In this document: positions 51,644 through 61,774 of the stretch, piece after piece | Layout of the letters: each line of letters starts with the position of its first letter | Numbering within the stretch: the first letter of the stretch is position 1 | Assembly (NCBI GenBank): GCA_017428035.1 | Contig: JAFRRR010000061.1 | Coordinates: 1-64,000, forward strand | Reading direction: 5' to 3' | DNA length: 64,000 nucleotides | Source: Bacteroidales bacterium | GTDB taxonomy: Bacteria > Bacteroidota > Bacteroidia > Bacteroidales > UBA932 | Notes under the pieces: generated by a model | What the model saw: the letters and a program-made list of their open reading frames with translations, nothing else | What the model was told of the DNA's origin: nothing | Databases searched by the model: none | Translations under genes and position numbers: made by a program

Positions 51644-53233
51644 TTACCAGATTATCTTAACCTTGACCCCATCGGGATTGTTGTCGAAGGTGAGAAGGTA
51701 GGTTTTGCTTAGGGCGTCCCAGCAGGCGGGGTCAAAACATTCGGCATCGCCCACCAGCACGCTCTTGGGCACCGAAGGGAGCAGGATTCTGGATGCGTTC
51801 ACAGTTTCTATGGGACTTTTGGCTGTAAACGAGAATGTACGGCCTTTCCTTACGATGTCATAGGCACGGCTGGCGGCCGTATCGGATGAAGGGTTCACGG
51901 TATTGACAATGCGTGGGCTGTTTGTGGAGTCTGCATCTTGGGAAGGGACGATATGACCAATGGCAGACAACTGCTCCTTGGCCAGGTCAAGGGGAACGTC
52001 GCGAGGGTCACAGCTGCGCTTTGCGGCAATGGCAGCGACTACCCCGGCAGCCTGTCCCATACCCATACAGGAAGCCTGCACACGCAAGGCAGAGTTAGCC
52101 CCATGGTCACTGGATACAGCCCTCCCTGCAACCAGCATATTCCCAACGCCTTTCGGAATCATGGCTTTGAGCGGAACAGAGCCTATTTTCCCTTCCTCCA
52201 AGAACACCAGACGAGCACCGGTGGTACCGGCTTTGTGCTCATCGACCATCCAATAGGACCAGCTGAGGGCATCCTCATCCGGAATGCCGCTCAGGTACTC
52301 GCTTTCTGTGATTGTCTTCTCTCCAACCACACGGCAGGTCTCACGGACACCCACCTCTCTTGCTGCCTTTACAACCTCAACGTTCTCAAGCCCGGGCTGC
52401 TTGCGGATAAATGCTACGACCCTATTCATAGCCTCGACACCCCGGCGGTTTGTCTCCGCACGTGCTTCGGGAGTGGAATTATCTGCACCAGGAATGTAAC
52501 TTCCTGTCCCACCTCCTTTTTGGATAAACCAATCCATCCCCACATATATATCCGTGGGCAGAAGCTCCCCTTTTTCAATGGCATCCTGATGGGCCCTGAC
52601 AACGGCCTGTGCGTCAAATGGGATACCCTGGGAGGACAGCCAAAAGAAGTACGACCCAGGTTGGCGGACATCGTCGGGCTCCCGGACTGTCTGCGCCCCT
52701 GCCAGGGACGCCACCGTAGCGTTGCCAGTTGCATCTACTACCTGCCGGCCAGTGACCGATCCAAATTTCCATCCTCTGATGCTCTTTTCTACAGACACCA
52801 CTTCTGTGTCAAAGAAGATATCGACACCTGCTTCGCGCAATTTCCGCTCAGCCACCTTGGCATAAATGTCAGGATCCACATGGACACAGCTCTCCACCCA
52901 CTTATACGGATCCTGACGGGAAAAGTCCGGCAATGTTCCGCTAGCTTCTGTGACAGCTTCAGTGACCAGTTCCCAAACCGGCCCTGCAATTATCTGCCGC
53001 CGCCAGGCATAGAAAAGCCCCATGTCCACGACCTCAGCCTGGACAGTAGTCCCACCTATCAGGGTATCTCTTTCAATGAGGGCTACTTTTGCTCCCACCT
53101 CAGCCGCTCCCAACGCAGCCCCTATTCCGGCCGGGCCGCTCCCCACGACAACAACATCATAAGGCTCCTGTATGGAGCAGGACCATATCAGAACAAGCAG
53201 AATGACGCCGAGAAGGAATAACCTTGTTTTCAT
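51644..53233 (-). CDS. Exported FAD-dependent oxidoreductase
   Basis: A 529-aa flavoprotein: signal sequence with a lipobox-like WSCS (Cys19), then the dinucleotide-binding VVVGSGPAGIGAALGA, and later MLVAGRAVSSDHGANSALR (parts), typical of the FAD_oxidored (PF12831) family. Substrate unknown; in this operon a sugar or sugar derivative is likely. There is no twin-arginine motif, so how the flavin is acquired outside the cytoplasm is open. It may have its own promoter at 53276. Confidence 0.83.
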   Translation of the reverse strand: MKTRLFLLGVILLVLIWSCSIQEPYDVVVVGSGPAGIGAALGAAEVGAKVALIERDTLIGGTTVQAEVVDMGLFYAWRRQIIAGPVWELVTEAVTEASGTLPDFSRQDPYKWVESCVHVDPDIYAKVAERKLREAGVDIFFDTEVVSVEKSIRGWKFGSVTGRQVVDATGNATVASLAGAQTVREPDDVRQPGSYFFWLSSQGIPFDAQAVVRAHQDAIEKGELLPTDIYVGMDWFIQKGGGTGSYIPGADNSTPEARAETNRRGVEAMNRVVAFIRKQPGLENVEVVKAAREVGVRETCRVVGEKTITESEYLSGIPDEDALSWSYWMVDEHKAGTTGARLVFLEEGKIGSVPLKAMIPKGVGNMLVAGRAVSSDHGANSALRVQASCMGMGQAAGVVAAIAAKRSCDPRDVPLDLAKEQLSAIGHIVPSQDADSTNSPRIVNTVNPSSDTAASRAYDIVRKGRTFSFTAKSPIETVNASRILLPSVPKSVLVGDAECFDPACWDALSKTYLLTFDNNPDGVKVKIIW

Positions 53234-53275
53234 ATCAGGATAAGCCCCTTATTAATGTCTAATCAGTAATTTGAC

Positions 53276-53283
53276 CAAATATA
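53276..53283 (-). promoter_or_regulatory. Possible internal promoter before the oxidoreductase gene
   Basis: On the minus strand TATATTTG in the only sizeable gap (63 bp) of the run. It may give separate expression of the last two genes. Confidence 0.5.
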
Positions 53284-53296
53284 CGTATTTAGATGC

Positions 53297-56194
53297 TTAA
53301 TCATCTATCATCAACCTTGTAATTGCGCTGAACTCCTCTGAATAATCACTTTTCGTTCCGTCCTTGTTGACGCTACGTATCCTATAATAATACCGCCGGT
53401 GGGAATCGAGTCCGGTATCTTCGTATCGGGCGACACGGTAAGGGATTCCATTATGCACCTCATTCCTGACTTCGCTTATGAAGGTCTCTTGCGAGCATTC
53501 AAAGCCAGGTTCAGTCGAGCGGTAGAGCTCGTAATGGTCAAAATCCTCGTCCATATTTGCGCCCCATAACAAATACAACTGTCCGTCATCATCCCCGTGC
53601 GTAGCACAAGGGCGCGTAATAAGTCCAGTGTACTCATATCCGTCGTTCAACGGCTTGGAGAACTTTATCTTCTTTCTTGGGGCTATGCGTAAAGTAACAT
53701 ATTCATAAGGCTTTACTGATATCTTGCCGTTTCTGATTATCTTGAGGTCGTTCTCCAGAATGTCAGCACGTACCATTCTACTGTGCTTCAAAAAATCCCG
53801 GCATATGGCAGTTACGACGCTACGCCCTTCAGTCTCCTTGAGTCTCACGATAAACCCTCTTCCGTCCTCGGCAGCCTTTACTGTTATGACTTGGATATTT
53901 GGCGCATCGGAGCAAATATGCTTTTCCAGTATAGAGTAATAAGGGTCGGTGACTTTTCTTGCCACATAAGGAATGTGTGCATCTCGCCAAGAACCAGCAT
54001 AAGAAGTAATTGCATAGCGGAAGCGTAGAGTCACCTCCTCGCAGTCGGGGTTATGCCTCTGCAACCAGTCGTTAAACACATAACTATATAGCGCGCTCTT
54101 GCCTTCAGGAAGTTTTCCGAACGAGTAGCTTGTCTTGTCAGGGTGGATTTCGCCGAATTCCATCAGTGAGGAATCCCATTGTATAAGAGCAACGCCAAAA
54201 TCTCCATTCTCGACAGACGACCATTCTCTCGCACCAACATAAGCATCAGTGCTATGACCGGTCAGGTCTTTGTAGGGTTCCATCACAGGGCCGTTCAGTT
54301 GGGCATAAAACCGTGCATTATCGACAGCGAACGGAAACTGGTAATACCCATACCGATAGTACCGGTGATTATTGAAGAGATCGGTTGGATGCTTCAGTTC
54401 ATTGTCAATGTATATGAGCTTTTCATTCTTTGCCAGGCTTACGGTTTGCATAATCTCTGCTCCAAGCAAAGATGGATCGCACCAATTCAGGTGATTGTCC
54501 CGTGTATATAGGAACTTGTTCGCCTCCCCGTTGAGCAGTTCCCGGTCCAGCTCTTTGTCGTATATAGAAGTAATTATACCGTCCTCGGTGACGGATATCT
54601 TGTAATAGCTATTCTCGACGGTTTTTCCATTGGCCGGGATGATGTCCGGCCCTTTCGGCTCGGCATACCCAAGTTGCTCCAACGCTTCTCCCAGAATCGT
54701 GCCTGCAGTTGCTCTGGCCTTGTTAATCCAGTCCCGGTGCTGGAGCCATGTTTCAAATACACCTCTGCCCCTGTATCCCGACGTGCCATAGGAATGCTCA
54801 TCGTTCATGATAAGGTGCCACCAGGCCCGCTTGAGATCATCATGTGGGTATGCATCTTGGCTCTTTGCTGATGCCACGGAAATCAGCGCCTCCGCTTCCT
54901 GCAAGAGACGGTCAGCCTCGAACTTGTCTGCAAGGAGCTCTGGTGTGGAGGCCGGATGCTGAAGCCATCCGCTTGTAATTTCTCCGCGCAGTGTCGGGAT
55001 GTATTCACCATAATGCTCCCGAAGATAGTCAAATGGCATTTCAAGGTCTCCAAGAGTGCTGAATGTTGGAGTTTCCCATATATCGTTCCACTGCTTGAAA
55101 AAATCCGCTATCTGCCTGTTTGCTGGTTCGTCATCTGTATAGTTTGCAGCCAGCCAGATGTCATACGGATAACGTTCTTCCAGATTTTTCAGCCTGACAG
55201 CCGTCATCTCCATCACATTCTCCATGCTCTTTCTCGGTCCGGAAGGTTCCAGCCCGAACGAGTGCAAACCGGTGCCATATTGAGTGGAGGCCCAAACGAG
55301 AATCTTGGACGAAGAATCGGGGGATTCCCAGAAAAAGACCATAGGCAATGGAGATGAGTATCTTACATCGATACGGTTTCCACCACCACCAGCATCCGGA
55401 TTAAGGACGTATAAGTCCATAGAAGTATCACAGGGCCAGATGGTTGAAGGGAAAGGATTCCATTGGTTTGGCGCGAAAACTATGTTTTCGATTCCAGCTT
55501 CAGCATATGGAGCCACCACCGACCAGCTGATTCCTGGATTGTCAATCATCATCATCGTCTTGGAATCAATGCCCCAATTGTCCTCAAGATATTTCTTGGT
55601 GTATATAGAACGGCACAGTTCCTCATAGCCATAGACATGCGTATGGTTACCTGCGCAGGTTGCACCGACATCAAATCTGCCTCGTTTAAAGTACCGGGAC
55701 ACTATCCTTTCGGCCTCTTCCTGTCCCATATCCTGCGGATAGTTATGCCAGAACCAGTACCCTTCCATTATGTAGCGATAGGCAGAGGGGTCGTTGTCCC
55801 CTAGCTCATCTGCATCTACGATTGCGGCGGCATCACGGATAATCTTTACGGTACCTTGGCGTTGAATGTACTGGGAGTTGTGAAGACCGATGTCTGTGTG
55901 CGAGGATTTGATACAGTAGATTTTCCACGGACGCACTTCAGGCACCCCTTGCGGCAGCTCTGATACTGGAACAAGCTCGAATACTTCATTCCCGCCTGGA
56001 CCCTTGTAACTGGCCAGCCTTCTGCCATCCCGTGTCACCATCGAATAATATGTCATCGCCCGGTCCTCATCCACGGCAGAATTATCAGATTGATGAAGGG
56101 CCGTGTGGGATGAGAAGGCCTCAGATAGGAACAGGTTTGAAGATACTGTCAGCCCGGCTAACAATACAAATAAAAGCCAAAGATGCCTTCGCAT
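53297..56194 (-). CDS. GH38-related glycoside hydrolase (alpha-mannosidase-like), secreted
   Basis: A 965-aa protein with an N-terminal signal sequence. The catalytic domain starts near 90 with IYCIKSSHTDIGL, the HxD zinc motif of GH38 (His99, Asp101), and has CAGNHTHVYG and MIDNPGISW further on, the latter a possible site for the nucleophile Asp. A large beta domain follows, and a fibronectin-III-like domain is at the C-terminus (about 860-960). The sequence is distant from classical GH38, so the sugar specificity is uncertain. Confidence 0.72.
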   Translation of the reverse strand: MRRHLWLLFVLLAGLTVSSNLFLSEAFSSHTALHQSDNSAVDEDRAMTYYSMVTRDGRRLASYKGPGGNEVFELVPVSELPQGVPEVRPWKIYCIKSSHTDIGLHNSQYIQRQGTVKIIRDAAAIVDADELGDNDPSAYRYIMEGYWFWHNYPQDMGQEEAERIVSRYFKRGRFDVGATCAGNHTHVYGYEELCRSIYTKKYLEDNWGIDSKTMMMIDNPGISWSVVAPYAEAGIENIVFAPNQWNPFPSTIWPCDTSMDLYVLNPDAGGGGNRIDVRYSSPLPMVFFWESPDSSSKILVWASTQYGTGLHSFGLEPSGPRKSMENVMEMTAVRLKNLEERYPYDIWLAANYTDDEPANRQIADFFKQWNDIWETPTFSTLGDLEMPFDYLREHYGEYIPTLRGEITSGWLQHPASTPELLADKFEADRLLQEAEALISVASAKSQDAYPHDDLKRAWWHLIMNDEHSYGTSGYRGRGVFETWLQHRDWINKARATAGTILGEALEQLGYAEPKGPDIIPANGKTVENSYYKISVTEDGIITSIYDKELDRELLNGEANKFLYTRDNHLNWCDPSLLGAEIMQTVSLAKNEKLIYIDNELKHPTDLFNNHRYYRYGYYQFPFAVDNARFYAQLNGPVMEPYKDLTGHSTDAYVGAREWSSVENGDFGVALIQWDSSLMEFGEIHPDKTSYSFGKLPEGKSALYSYVFNDWLQRHNPDCEEVTLRFRYAITSYAGSWRDAHIPYVARKVTDPYYSILEKHICSDAPNIQVITVKAAEDGRGFIVRLKETEGRSVVTAICRDFLKHSRMVRADILENDLKIIRNGKISVKPYEYVTLRIAPRKKIKFSKPLNDGYEYTGLITRPCATHGDDDGQLYLLWGANMDEDFDHYELYRSTEPGFECSQETFISEVRNEVHNGIPYRVARYEDTGLDSHRRYYYRIRSVNKDGTKSDYSEEFSAITRLMIDD

Positions 56195-56222
56195 ATAATT
56201 ATTAATCTAGTTAGTAACCTGA

Positions 56223-59200
56223 CTATGGTATTTCTACGCCCCAATCAGTATTCGGTTCCGGCCCCATCTCCAACTCTAGAACCCCTCCACCCAACAATTC
56301 GGATGCGGGGAAACGGAATGAATTCAAAGGCTTCCCATTGAGGACAGCACTCTTAATGTATATATTTTTGCGGGAAGCCCCGTTTGCCTTGATCACAAAC
56401 TTGTCTCCGCGGCCATAACGACCGCCAAGGTGGATTTTAACCTCTTCAAAGGCCGGACTCGCAATCTCATACATAGGCATAACGCTACAGCCTCCGTCCA
56501 TCTGGAACAAACCGATTGAAGCCAAGACCGCCCAAGCGCTCATCTGCCCCTGGTCTTCGTCGCCAAGATAGGCATTTGCGAAGCCGCAACCATAGTAGCG
56601 GTCAAGGATGGATCGGCTCCACAGCTGAGTATTCCACGGCTGACCAGCATAATTGAAGAGGAAAGCGAAATGCATTGACTGCTGGTTGCCATGACAGACC
56701 GGGTGATCCCAACACTGGTCGTTTGGAGCGTTGAACCGCCAGGGCTCATCCTGGTTAAATCCCCAAAGAAGCCTTTCGGTGAATCTTTCTTTTCCTATCA
56801 TATCTACCAATGCCGGAACGTCCTGCGGCACGAAGAATGTCAGCTGCCAGGCGTTGCCCTCTACATAGTGGTAGTTTGCACCGCTGCGGAAAGCATCGAA
56901 ATCTGCCGCCCACTCTCCCCTGCTGTCTTTCATCTGGCACCAGCCCTCGTCGCTGATAACGTTTTTCCACCAGTAGCCCCTGTCGTTGAATGTAGCATAT
57001 AAGTCATTTCGGCCAAGGGATTTGGCCAACTGACCGACAGTCCAGTCATCGTAGGAATACTCCATGGTATTGGAGAAGCGCCCCAGATCGTATGGAACGT
57101 AATGATGCTTCATATACGGCACCAGGTCGCGGTTTCCGGCAAAACCCTTGAACACCTTTTGCGCAGGGGTCGTCTGCATTTTGACGGCAGCTTCGAGAGC
57201 CTTCTCTCCGTCGAAGTCCCGGATGCCCATCTGCCAGGCGCTGACGATGAGCGGAATCTCATGCTCCGCTACCATCACGGGAATGTAATTCAGTCCTGCA
57301 GGACCCTTCGCAAGCCACCCGTTGGCATCGTACATGTCCAGTTCGGAGCGGACCCAGCGAGAAGTCCATTCGGGGGTAATCAGATTCCATAGCGGGTTGA
57401 GGTTCCAGAATGAATTCCAGAAGGCGTCGCTGCCGAGCATCACGTCCCGGGCCGGGTCGGCGACTCTGCGCACCTTCCCGTCTGTAGAAACCCATTCGCC
57501 ATTGCAGTCGCTCCATATGTTGCGGCTGCAGATGGACCGGTAAAGATTGTTGTAAAAGCGCGTTTTCTCCAAAGCATCGTCGCTGGTGACCTGAAGTCGC
57601 GCAAAAATATTATTCCAGGCATCTATGTTGTTCTGCACCACGGCATCAAAGTTCCAGGCGAAGGGACGGATGATTTCCGTCTCCAGATTCTCTGCCGCAT
57701 TGGCCGTGCTCACCAGGGAGATGCCGCTGCGCACCTGGACAGACTGCCCGGCTGCCACATCGAATTCGGCATAAATGCCGGCAAGGTCACAAGCGCCCCA
57801 CTGATGGCCGGTCACATTTTCAAATACAGTGTCGTTCGACCAGCAGCCAACCCTGACGGCAGGCTTGTCAAACTCAATGACAAAATGCACCCGGTAGTCC
57901 TGGTCTGCATCGTAGCTCCAGACATTGGGCGAAAACTCATGGCAATAGCCCTCCATGCGGGTTGACGACACCATGCGGAAAGAAGCATCCTTAATGTTGA
58001 GGGGATACTCGGCCTGAGGCTTGAGCTCAATCAGTACACGCCCATCGCCCCTGTCTTTGGGGAAGGTAAAGCGTTCGAAACCGCAGCGGGTCGTAGCGCT
58101 CATTTCGGCCAGTATGTCATAGTCTGTCAGGCGGACGCTGTAACAACCTATGCCCGCCTTCTCGGAGCGCTTGTCGATGCGGGAACGATAGCCCTCGTCT
58201 GGGCTTAGCTGGTCGCCCACCACAGTCTTCAAAGGGCCGTTCGTCGCCATAATCCCAAGGCCGGCAAGGGTCCATTCGTGGATATGGCTGAAACAGCCGA
58301 CACTCTCGAAAGACGGCTGGTAGCCCGCCTGCCAGCCCGGGTTCTGATTGTCCGGGCTCAGCTTGACCATGCTGAAGGGCATCCAAGGCCCGGGCGCAAT
58401 CATCCAGCGGGAGTGGGCAGTGCCGATGCGGGTATCTACATATCCGGCAGGCGTCTGTTGCGCCTGGGGCGAGCGGACTATCCGCCCGGCGGCTATCTTT
58501 TTCCCGTCACAATATATGCGATAGCGGCTCTTTCTGGCCGCAGACACAGCCGGCATGGGGGCTTCCAGCTGGTAGCGGCCTTTCTCCACTGTCTTTTTCA
58601 TAATTGTTTTGCCGTCCAGCCGCACTTCCACCTCCGGCGAGGCGGACAGGTGCTCCAGATCGACCAGCAGCGGCTGTACATCCTTGCCCAACTGATACGG
58701 AGCCGGAGAAATGTCGCGTATGAAAACCTTAGACGGACGCAAAATCTTCAAGCGGGACGGACCCAGCAGTTCTATTTGGTCGAAGAGTATCCACGAACCC
58801 TCCAAAACGGTGATTACAATCTGGTTGGAGCCTTTGCGGAGTGCGGTACCCTTAAGCGGGACAGCCATGGTATAGGGCGTAGCGTCTGTCAGCTTGCCGC
58901 AGAGTGAGAGTGTATCTACAACCGGCTCGGTCGGGCTGGGCTTTGGCTGTGCGGAGAAATCCACACCGACCTTCTGCAGCTGGATTTTAGCATCCGACTC
59001 ATTGACGCTCACCTTTACCAGAGGCAAGAAGCGGCCGGAATAATCGGACAGATGTATATTCAGCAGATAGTCCTTATCCGCCTTTGGATTGGCTCCCAAC
59101 TCAAACAGAATCGTGACGCAGTGGGTACGCCATCCCGAAGTATCCCATGTTCCGCCCCAGGTATCCACCGGTCCGGGGAGCACGTAGGGGAAGTCTTTTT

Positions 59201-59417
59201 CTGCAGAGGAATATCCGACTATATAGTACTTGTCCTCATAGCCAAAATCGTTTTCAAGAAAGGCTCTGAATCTGTCCGGTGCCAGCGCGAACCCGCCCGG
59301 CGTACCGTCTTTCTGACCTATCTGCCAAATAACTCTGTCCGGAGTCTTCGCATGTGCAGAGACTGAAGCGAAAGCCAGAATGGCTATCGCCCAAATGAAT
59401 AATTTACGTCTGAACAT
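56223..59417 (-). CDS. GH92 glycoside hydrolase (alpha-mannosidase family), secreted
   Basis: A 1064-aa protein. Signal peptide (about 1-23, ending SAHA), a beta-sandwich region to about 320, then the GH92 domain: VDTRIGTAHS, HIHEWTLAGLG, NNLYRSICSRN, and the family hallmark GDEDQGQMSAWAVL near 955, which carries the catalytic acid/base region and metal contacts. GH92 enzymes remove alpha-linked mannose, with calcium. It starts 5 bp after the MetH-activation gene, so it is in the same transcript. Confidence 0.88.
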   Translation of the reverse strand: MFRRKLFIWAIAILAFASVSAHAKTPDRVIWQIGQKDGTPGGFALAPDRFRAFLENDFGYEDKYYIVGYSSAEKDFPYVLPGPVDTWGGTWDTSGWRTHCVTILFELGANPKADKDYLLNIHLSDYSGRFLPLVKVSVNESDAKIQLQKVGVDFSAQPKPSPTEPVVDTLSLCGKLTDATPYTMAVPLKGTALRKGSNQIVITVLEGSWILFDQIELLGPSRLKILRPSKVFIRDISPAPYQLGKDVQPLLVDLEHLSASPEVEVRLDGKTIMKKTVEKGRYQLEAPMPAVSAARKSRYRIYCDGKKIAAGRIVRSPQAQQTPAGYVDTRIGTAHSRWMIAPGPWMPFSMVKLSPDNQNPGWQAGYQPSFESVGCFSHIHEWTLAGLGIMATNGPLKTVVGDQLSPDEGYRSRIDKRSEKAGIGCYSVRLTDYDILAEMSATTRCGFERFTFPKDRGDGRVLIELKPQAEYPLNIKDASFRMVSSTRMEGYCHEFSPNVWSYDADQDYRVHFVIEFDKPAVRVGCWSNDTVFENVTGHQWGACDLAGIYAEFDVAAGQSVQVRSGISLVSTANAAENLETEIIRPFAWNFDAVVQNNIDAWNNIFARLQVTSDDALEKTRFYNNLYRSICSRNIWSDCNGEWVSTDGKVRRVADPARDVMLGSDAFWNSFWNLNPLWNLITPEWTSRWVRSELDMYDANGWLAKGPAGLNYIPVMVAEHEIPLIVSAWQMGIRDFDGEKALEAAVKMQTTPAQKVFKGFAGNRDLVPYMKHHYVPYDLGRFSNTMEYSYDDWTVGQLAKSLGRNDLYATFNDRGYWWKNVISDEGWCQMKDSRGEWAADFDAFRSGANYHYVEGNAWQLTFFVPQDVPALVDMIGKERFTERLLWGFNQDEPWRFNAPNDQCWDHPVCHGNQQSMHFAFLFNYAGQPWNTQLWSRSILDRYYGCGFANAYLGDEDQGQMSAWAVLASIGLFQMDGGCSVMPMYEIASPAFEEVKIHLGGRYGRGDKFVIKANGASRKNIYIKSAVLNGKPLNSFRFPASELLGGGVLELEMGPEPNTDWGVEIP

Positions 59418-59422
59418 GATTT

Positions 59423-60115
59423 CTAACTATCCTTGCGTCTGAAACAGTCCTTCTTGCGGCACACATCGCAACGGTACGGCTGGCTGAGCACATCGCGGCC
59501 AATCCCGATGACGCTGCTGACGGATTTGAGCGGGAGCATCAGGCTGGAATCCGTGAGAGTCACTCCGCAAAAATCTTTCGGAAGCAAGGCGAACAAAGCC
59601 TGCTGCTCCCTGACATGCCAGCCGCAATACCCAGGGCTATAAGAATTTGTAATACTGCAACCCTCTTTTGCGACCCTTTGGGCAAGGACCTTTTTGGTTT
59701 TATCAACTACCGCCTCTGCGACGACAGAGCCTATGCCGTCTGCCACAAAGGCTTCCATAACATCTCCCGAAACACGATAGGACTGGATCCATTCATCCAT
59801 TTCCAGTCCTACCGTGGCGAGAATAATAGAGAAAACGTCACATCCTTTCAAGAAATGTGAGATGATGCCGCCCGGGGCGAACCAGTTGCCTGAGAGTCTC
59901 AGACGCGGTCCTTCAACCGCTCCGTCCAGTATTCTGATGCCGGCACGCGGGCGACAAATATTATCTGCCTCCGCCAGGAGGCGATTAATCAAAGCCAATG
60001 CGTCTGCCTGCGGCTCGGAAGTACCGTATCCCAGTGTGGAATAAAGTTCAGCGCGGGAAAGCTCAAGATCCGAATAGCGGATTGATATTTCAGAGCCGGA
60101 GTCGGGCATTTGCAT
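59423..60115 (-). CDS. Stand-alone MetH activation-domain protein
   Basis: A 230-aa protein resembling the C-terminal reactivation domain of B12-dependent methionine synthase: NSYSPGYCGWHVREQQALF (in part SPGYCGWHV), SSLMLPLKSVSSVIG and a Cys-rich end CDVCRKKDC. That domain uses SAM and an electron donor to rescue Co(II) corrinoid. Next to a corrinoid protein, a similar repair role is likely. It overlaps the UroD-like gene by one base. Confidence 0.82.
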   Translation of the reverse strand: MQMPDSGSEISIRYSDLELSRAELYSTLGYGTSEPQADALALINRLLAEADNICRPRAGIRILDGAVEGPRLRLSGNWFAPGGIISHFLKGCDVFSIILATVGLEMDEWIQSYRVSGDVMEAFVADGIGSVVAEAVVDKTKKVLAQRVAKEGCSITNSYSPGYCGWHVREQQALFALLPKDFCGVTLTDSSLMLPLKSVSSVIGIGRDVLSQPYRCDVCRKKDCFRRKDS

Positions 60116-61119
60116 TATCGGTTATTATAGTCGTTCAGGGCGCGATAGAACGCCTCAATATTCTCGACAGGCACCCCGGGAGGAATATCGCAGCCTGAAG
60201 AAAGGATAAAATTACGGTGAGCGCCGAAATTATCCAGAAGCGATTTAGCCTTATCATAAACGGTTTGGGCATCGGCCATTCTGAACACGCCGGCAGGATC
60301 GAGATTGCCCATCACGAGGACATCTTCCCCACAGCCGGCGAGCGCATCAGCCATATCAATGCTGTTGCCGAAATGATATGCCATGGCACCGGTAGCCACC
60401 ATTGCGCCGGTACAGTGCCCCGTGTTGCCACAGTTGTGAAGGATAACCATGAAATTATCATCCTGCACGGCATCGACAATCTGCTTGACATATTCAGAGG
60501 AGAACTGCCGGCAGTCGTTGTCGGACAGAAGGCCTGCCGCCGGCTCGGCCATCACCACGCCATTGGCCCCCGCAGCTTTCAGCGCCTTGCAATATGAGAT
60601 AAGGAAGCGGGTGCACTTGTCCAGCAGAACCCGCATGGCATCCGGGTCGATGTAGATACCCATCATCATCTCAGTAATGTCATACAGCCTGCCGGCAAGG
60701 GAATACGGACCGATACAGCCGGCCAGAACCGGAATGTCGAGGTTCTCGGAAGCCAGCTTTACAGCTTTGAGAATCTGCGGGATACGACCGGATTCGACCG
60801 GCGGTATCCCCAAAGCGTTTATCTGCTCTGCATCCGCAACCAGACGCCCGACCACGGTTGGGTTTGCATCCTGCTCGAAGTTGACAGTCGCGCCAAAGGC
60901 TTCAGCCTCTACGCTCAGGTCCATGATCATGCACGCTGCCACTTCCGGATAGCGGTCATACAAGGCCTTGATCGCCTCGTAATGCACTTCGCCATCGGTA
61001 ACCGCATCTATTACATGCTTGCCTATCAACTCTATACCGGGATGAGTCATCAGCGGCAGCGCCGGTCGCTTTGGATTGTTCATCAGAGCCAAAGCCCACT
61101 CTTTCATATTCCGTTTCAT
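60115..61119 (-). CDS. UroD-family corrinoid methyltransferase, copy 2
   Basis: A 334-aa TIM-barrel protein of the uroporphyrinogen decarboxylase superfamily. The zinc ligands of MtaA/MtbA-like methyltransferases are present: HNCGNTG (His and Cys) and SSGCDIPPG (Cys). Heme-type UroD does not use this H-x-C...C set. It would move a methyl group between the corrinoid protein and an acceptor or a substrate. 8 bp after the corrinoid gene. Confidence 0.85.
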   Translation of the reverse strand: MKRNMKEWALALMNNPKRPALPLMTHPGIELIGKHVIDAVTDGEVHYEAIKALYDRYPEVAACMIMDLSVEAEAFGATVNFEQDANPTVVGRLVADAEQINALGIPPVESGRIPQILKAVKLASENLDIPVLAGCIGPYSLAGRLYDITEMMMGIYIDPDAMRVLLDKCTRFLISYCKALKAAGANGVVMAEPAAGLLSDNDCRQFSSEYVKQIVDAVQDDNFMVILHNCGNTGHCTGAMVATGAMAYHFGNSIDMADALAGCGEDVLVMGNLDPAGVFRMADAQTVYDKAKSLLDNFGAHRNFILSSGCDIPPGVPVENIEAFYRALNDYNNR

Positions 61120-61127
61120 ACTCCAGT

Positions 61128-61766
61128 TTATTGTATGTTCAATAATTGCTTTGCGCAGTGAACAGCCTCATTGGCATTGGCACTGTACCCGTCGGCACCG
61201 ATCTGATCTGCGAATAGTTTGTTGACGGGTGCACCGCCGACCATTATCTTGACCTTTGGCCTGAGTCCGTTCTGGTCCATGGCATCGATGACTGTTTTCA
61301 TATAGTTCATGGTGGTTGTCAATAGAGCAGAAAGCGCGAGTATGTCGGCATCATGCTCTTTGACAGCCTTCACAAATGCGTCGGCGCTCACATTGACGCC
61401 CAGGTCTATCACTTCAAAGCCGCAGCCTTCCAGCATCGATGCGACAAGATGCTTGCCGATGTCATGCAAATCACCAAAAACAGTTCCAATGACAATCTTG
61501 CCTATGGTTACGGATTTCTCGCCGACAAGAAGGGGCTGCACCAGGTTCAACGCGCCCCGCATCGCCCTGGCCGCCATCAGCAGTTCAGGGACATACGCTT
61601 GCTTGTCCTGAAACTTCTGGCCAATTTCCTGCATGGCCGTAATCATATAGTCCGTAATCAGTAGCTGCGGATCCGTGCCCTCGTCCAGCGCGACCCGGGT
61701 CAAATCTACCGCATCGTTCAGCCGTCCTTTGACGATACTGTCTTTAAGTTGTATTAAATCAGCCAT
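61128..61766 (-). CDS. Corrinoid (B12-binding) methyl-carrier protein
   Basis: A 212-aa protein: N-terminal helical cap (about 1-85, ELLMAARAMRGAL) and C-terminal Rossmann-type cobalamin domain with GDLHDIGKHLV (DxHxxG, His101 as lower axial ligand) and GVNVSADAF, SALLTTTMNYMK, VMVGGAPVN-like IMVGGAPVN. The same layout as MtaC/MtbC and the MetH B12 domain. Start ATG 61766, 8 bp after the cupin gene; the longer TTG frame would overlap it. Confidence 0.93.
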   Translation of the reverse strand: MADLIQLKDSIVKGRLNDAVDLTRVALDEGTDPQLLITDYMITAMQEIGQKFQDKQAYVPELLMAARAMRGALNLVQPLLVGEKSVTIGKIVIGTVFGDLHDIGKHLVASMLEGCGFEVIDLGVNVSADAFVKAVKEHDADILALSALLTTTMNYMKTVIDAMDQNGLRPKVKIMVGGAPVNKLFADQIGADGYSANANEAVHCAKQLLNIQ

Positions 61767-61774
61767 AGTTTCTT

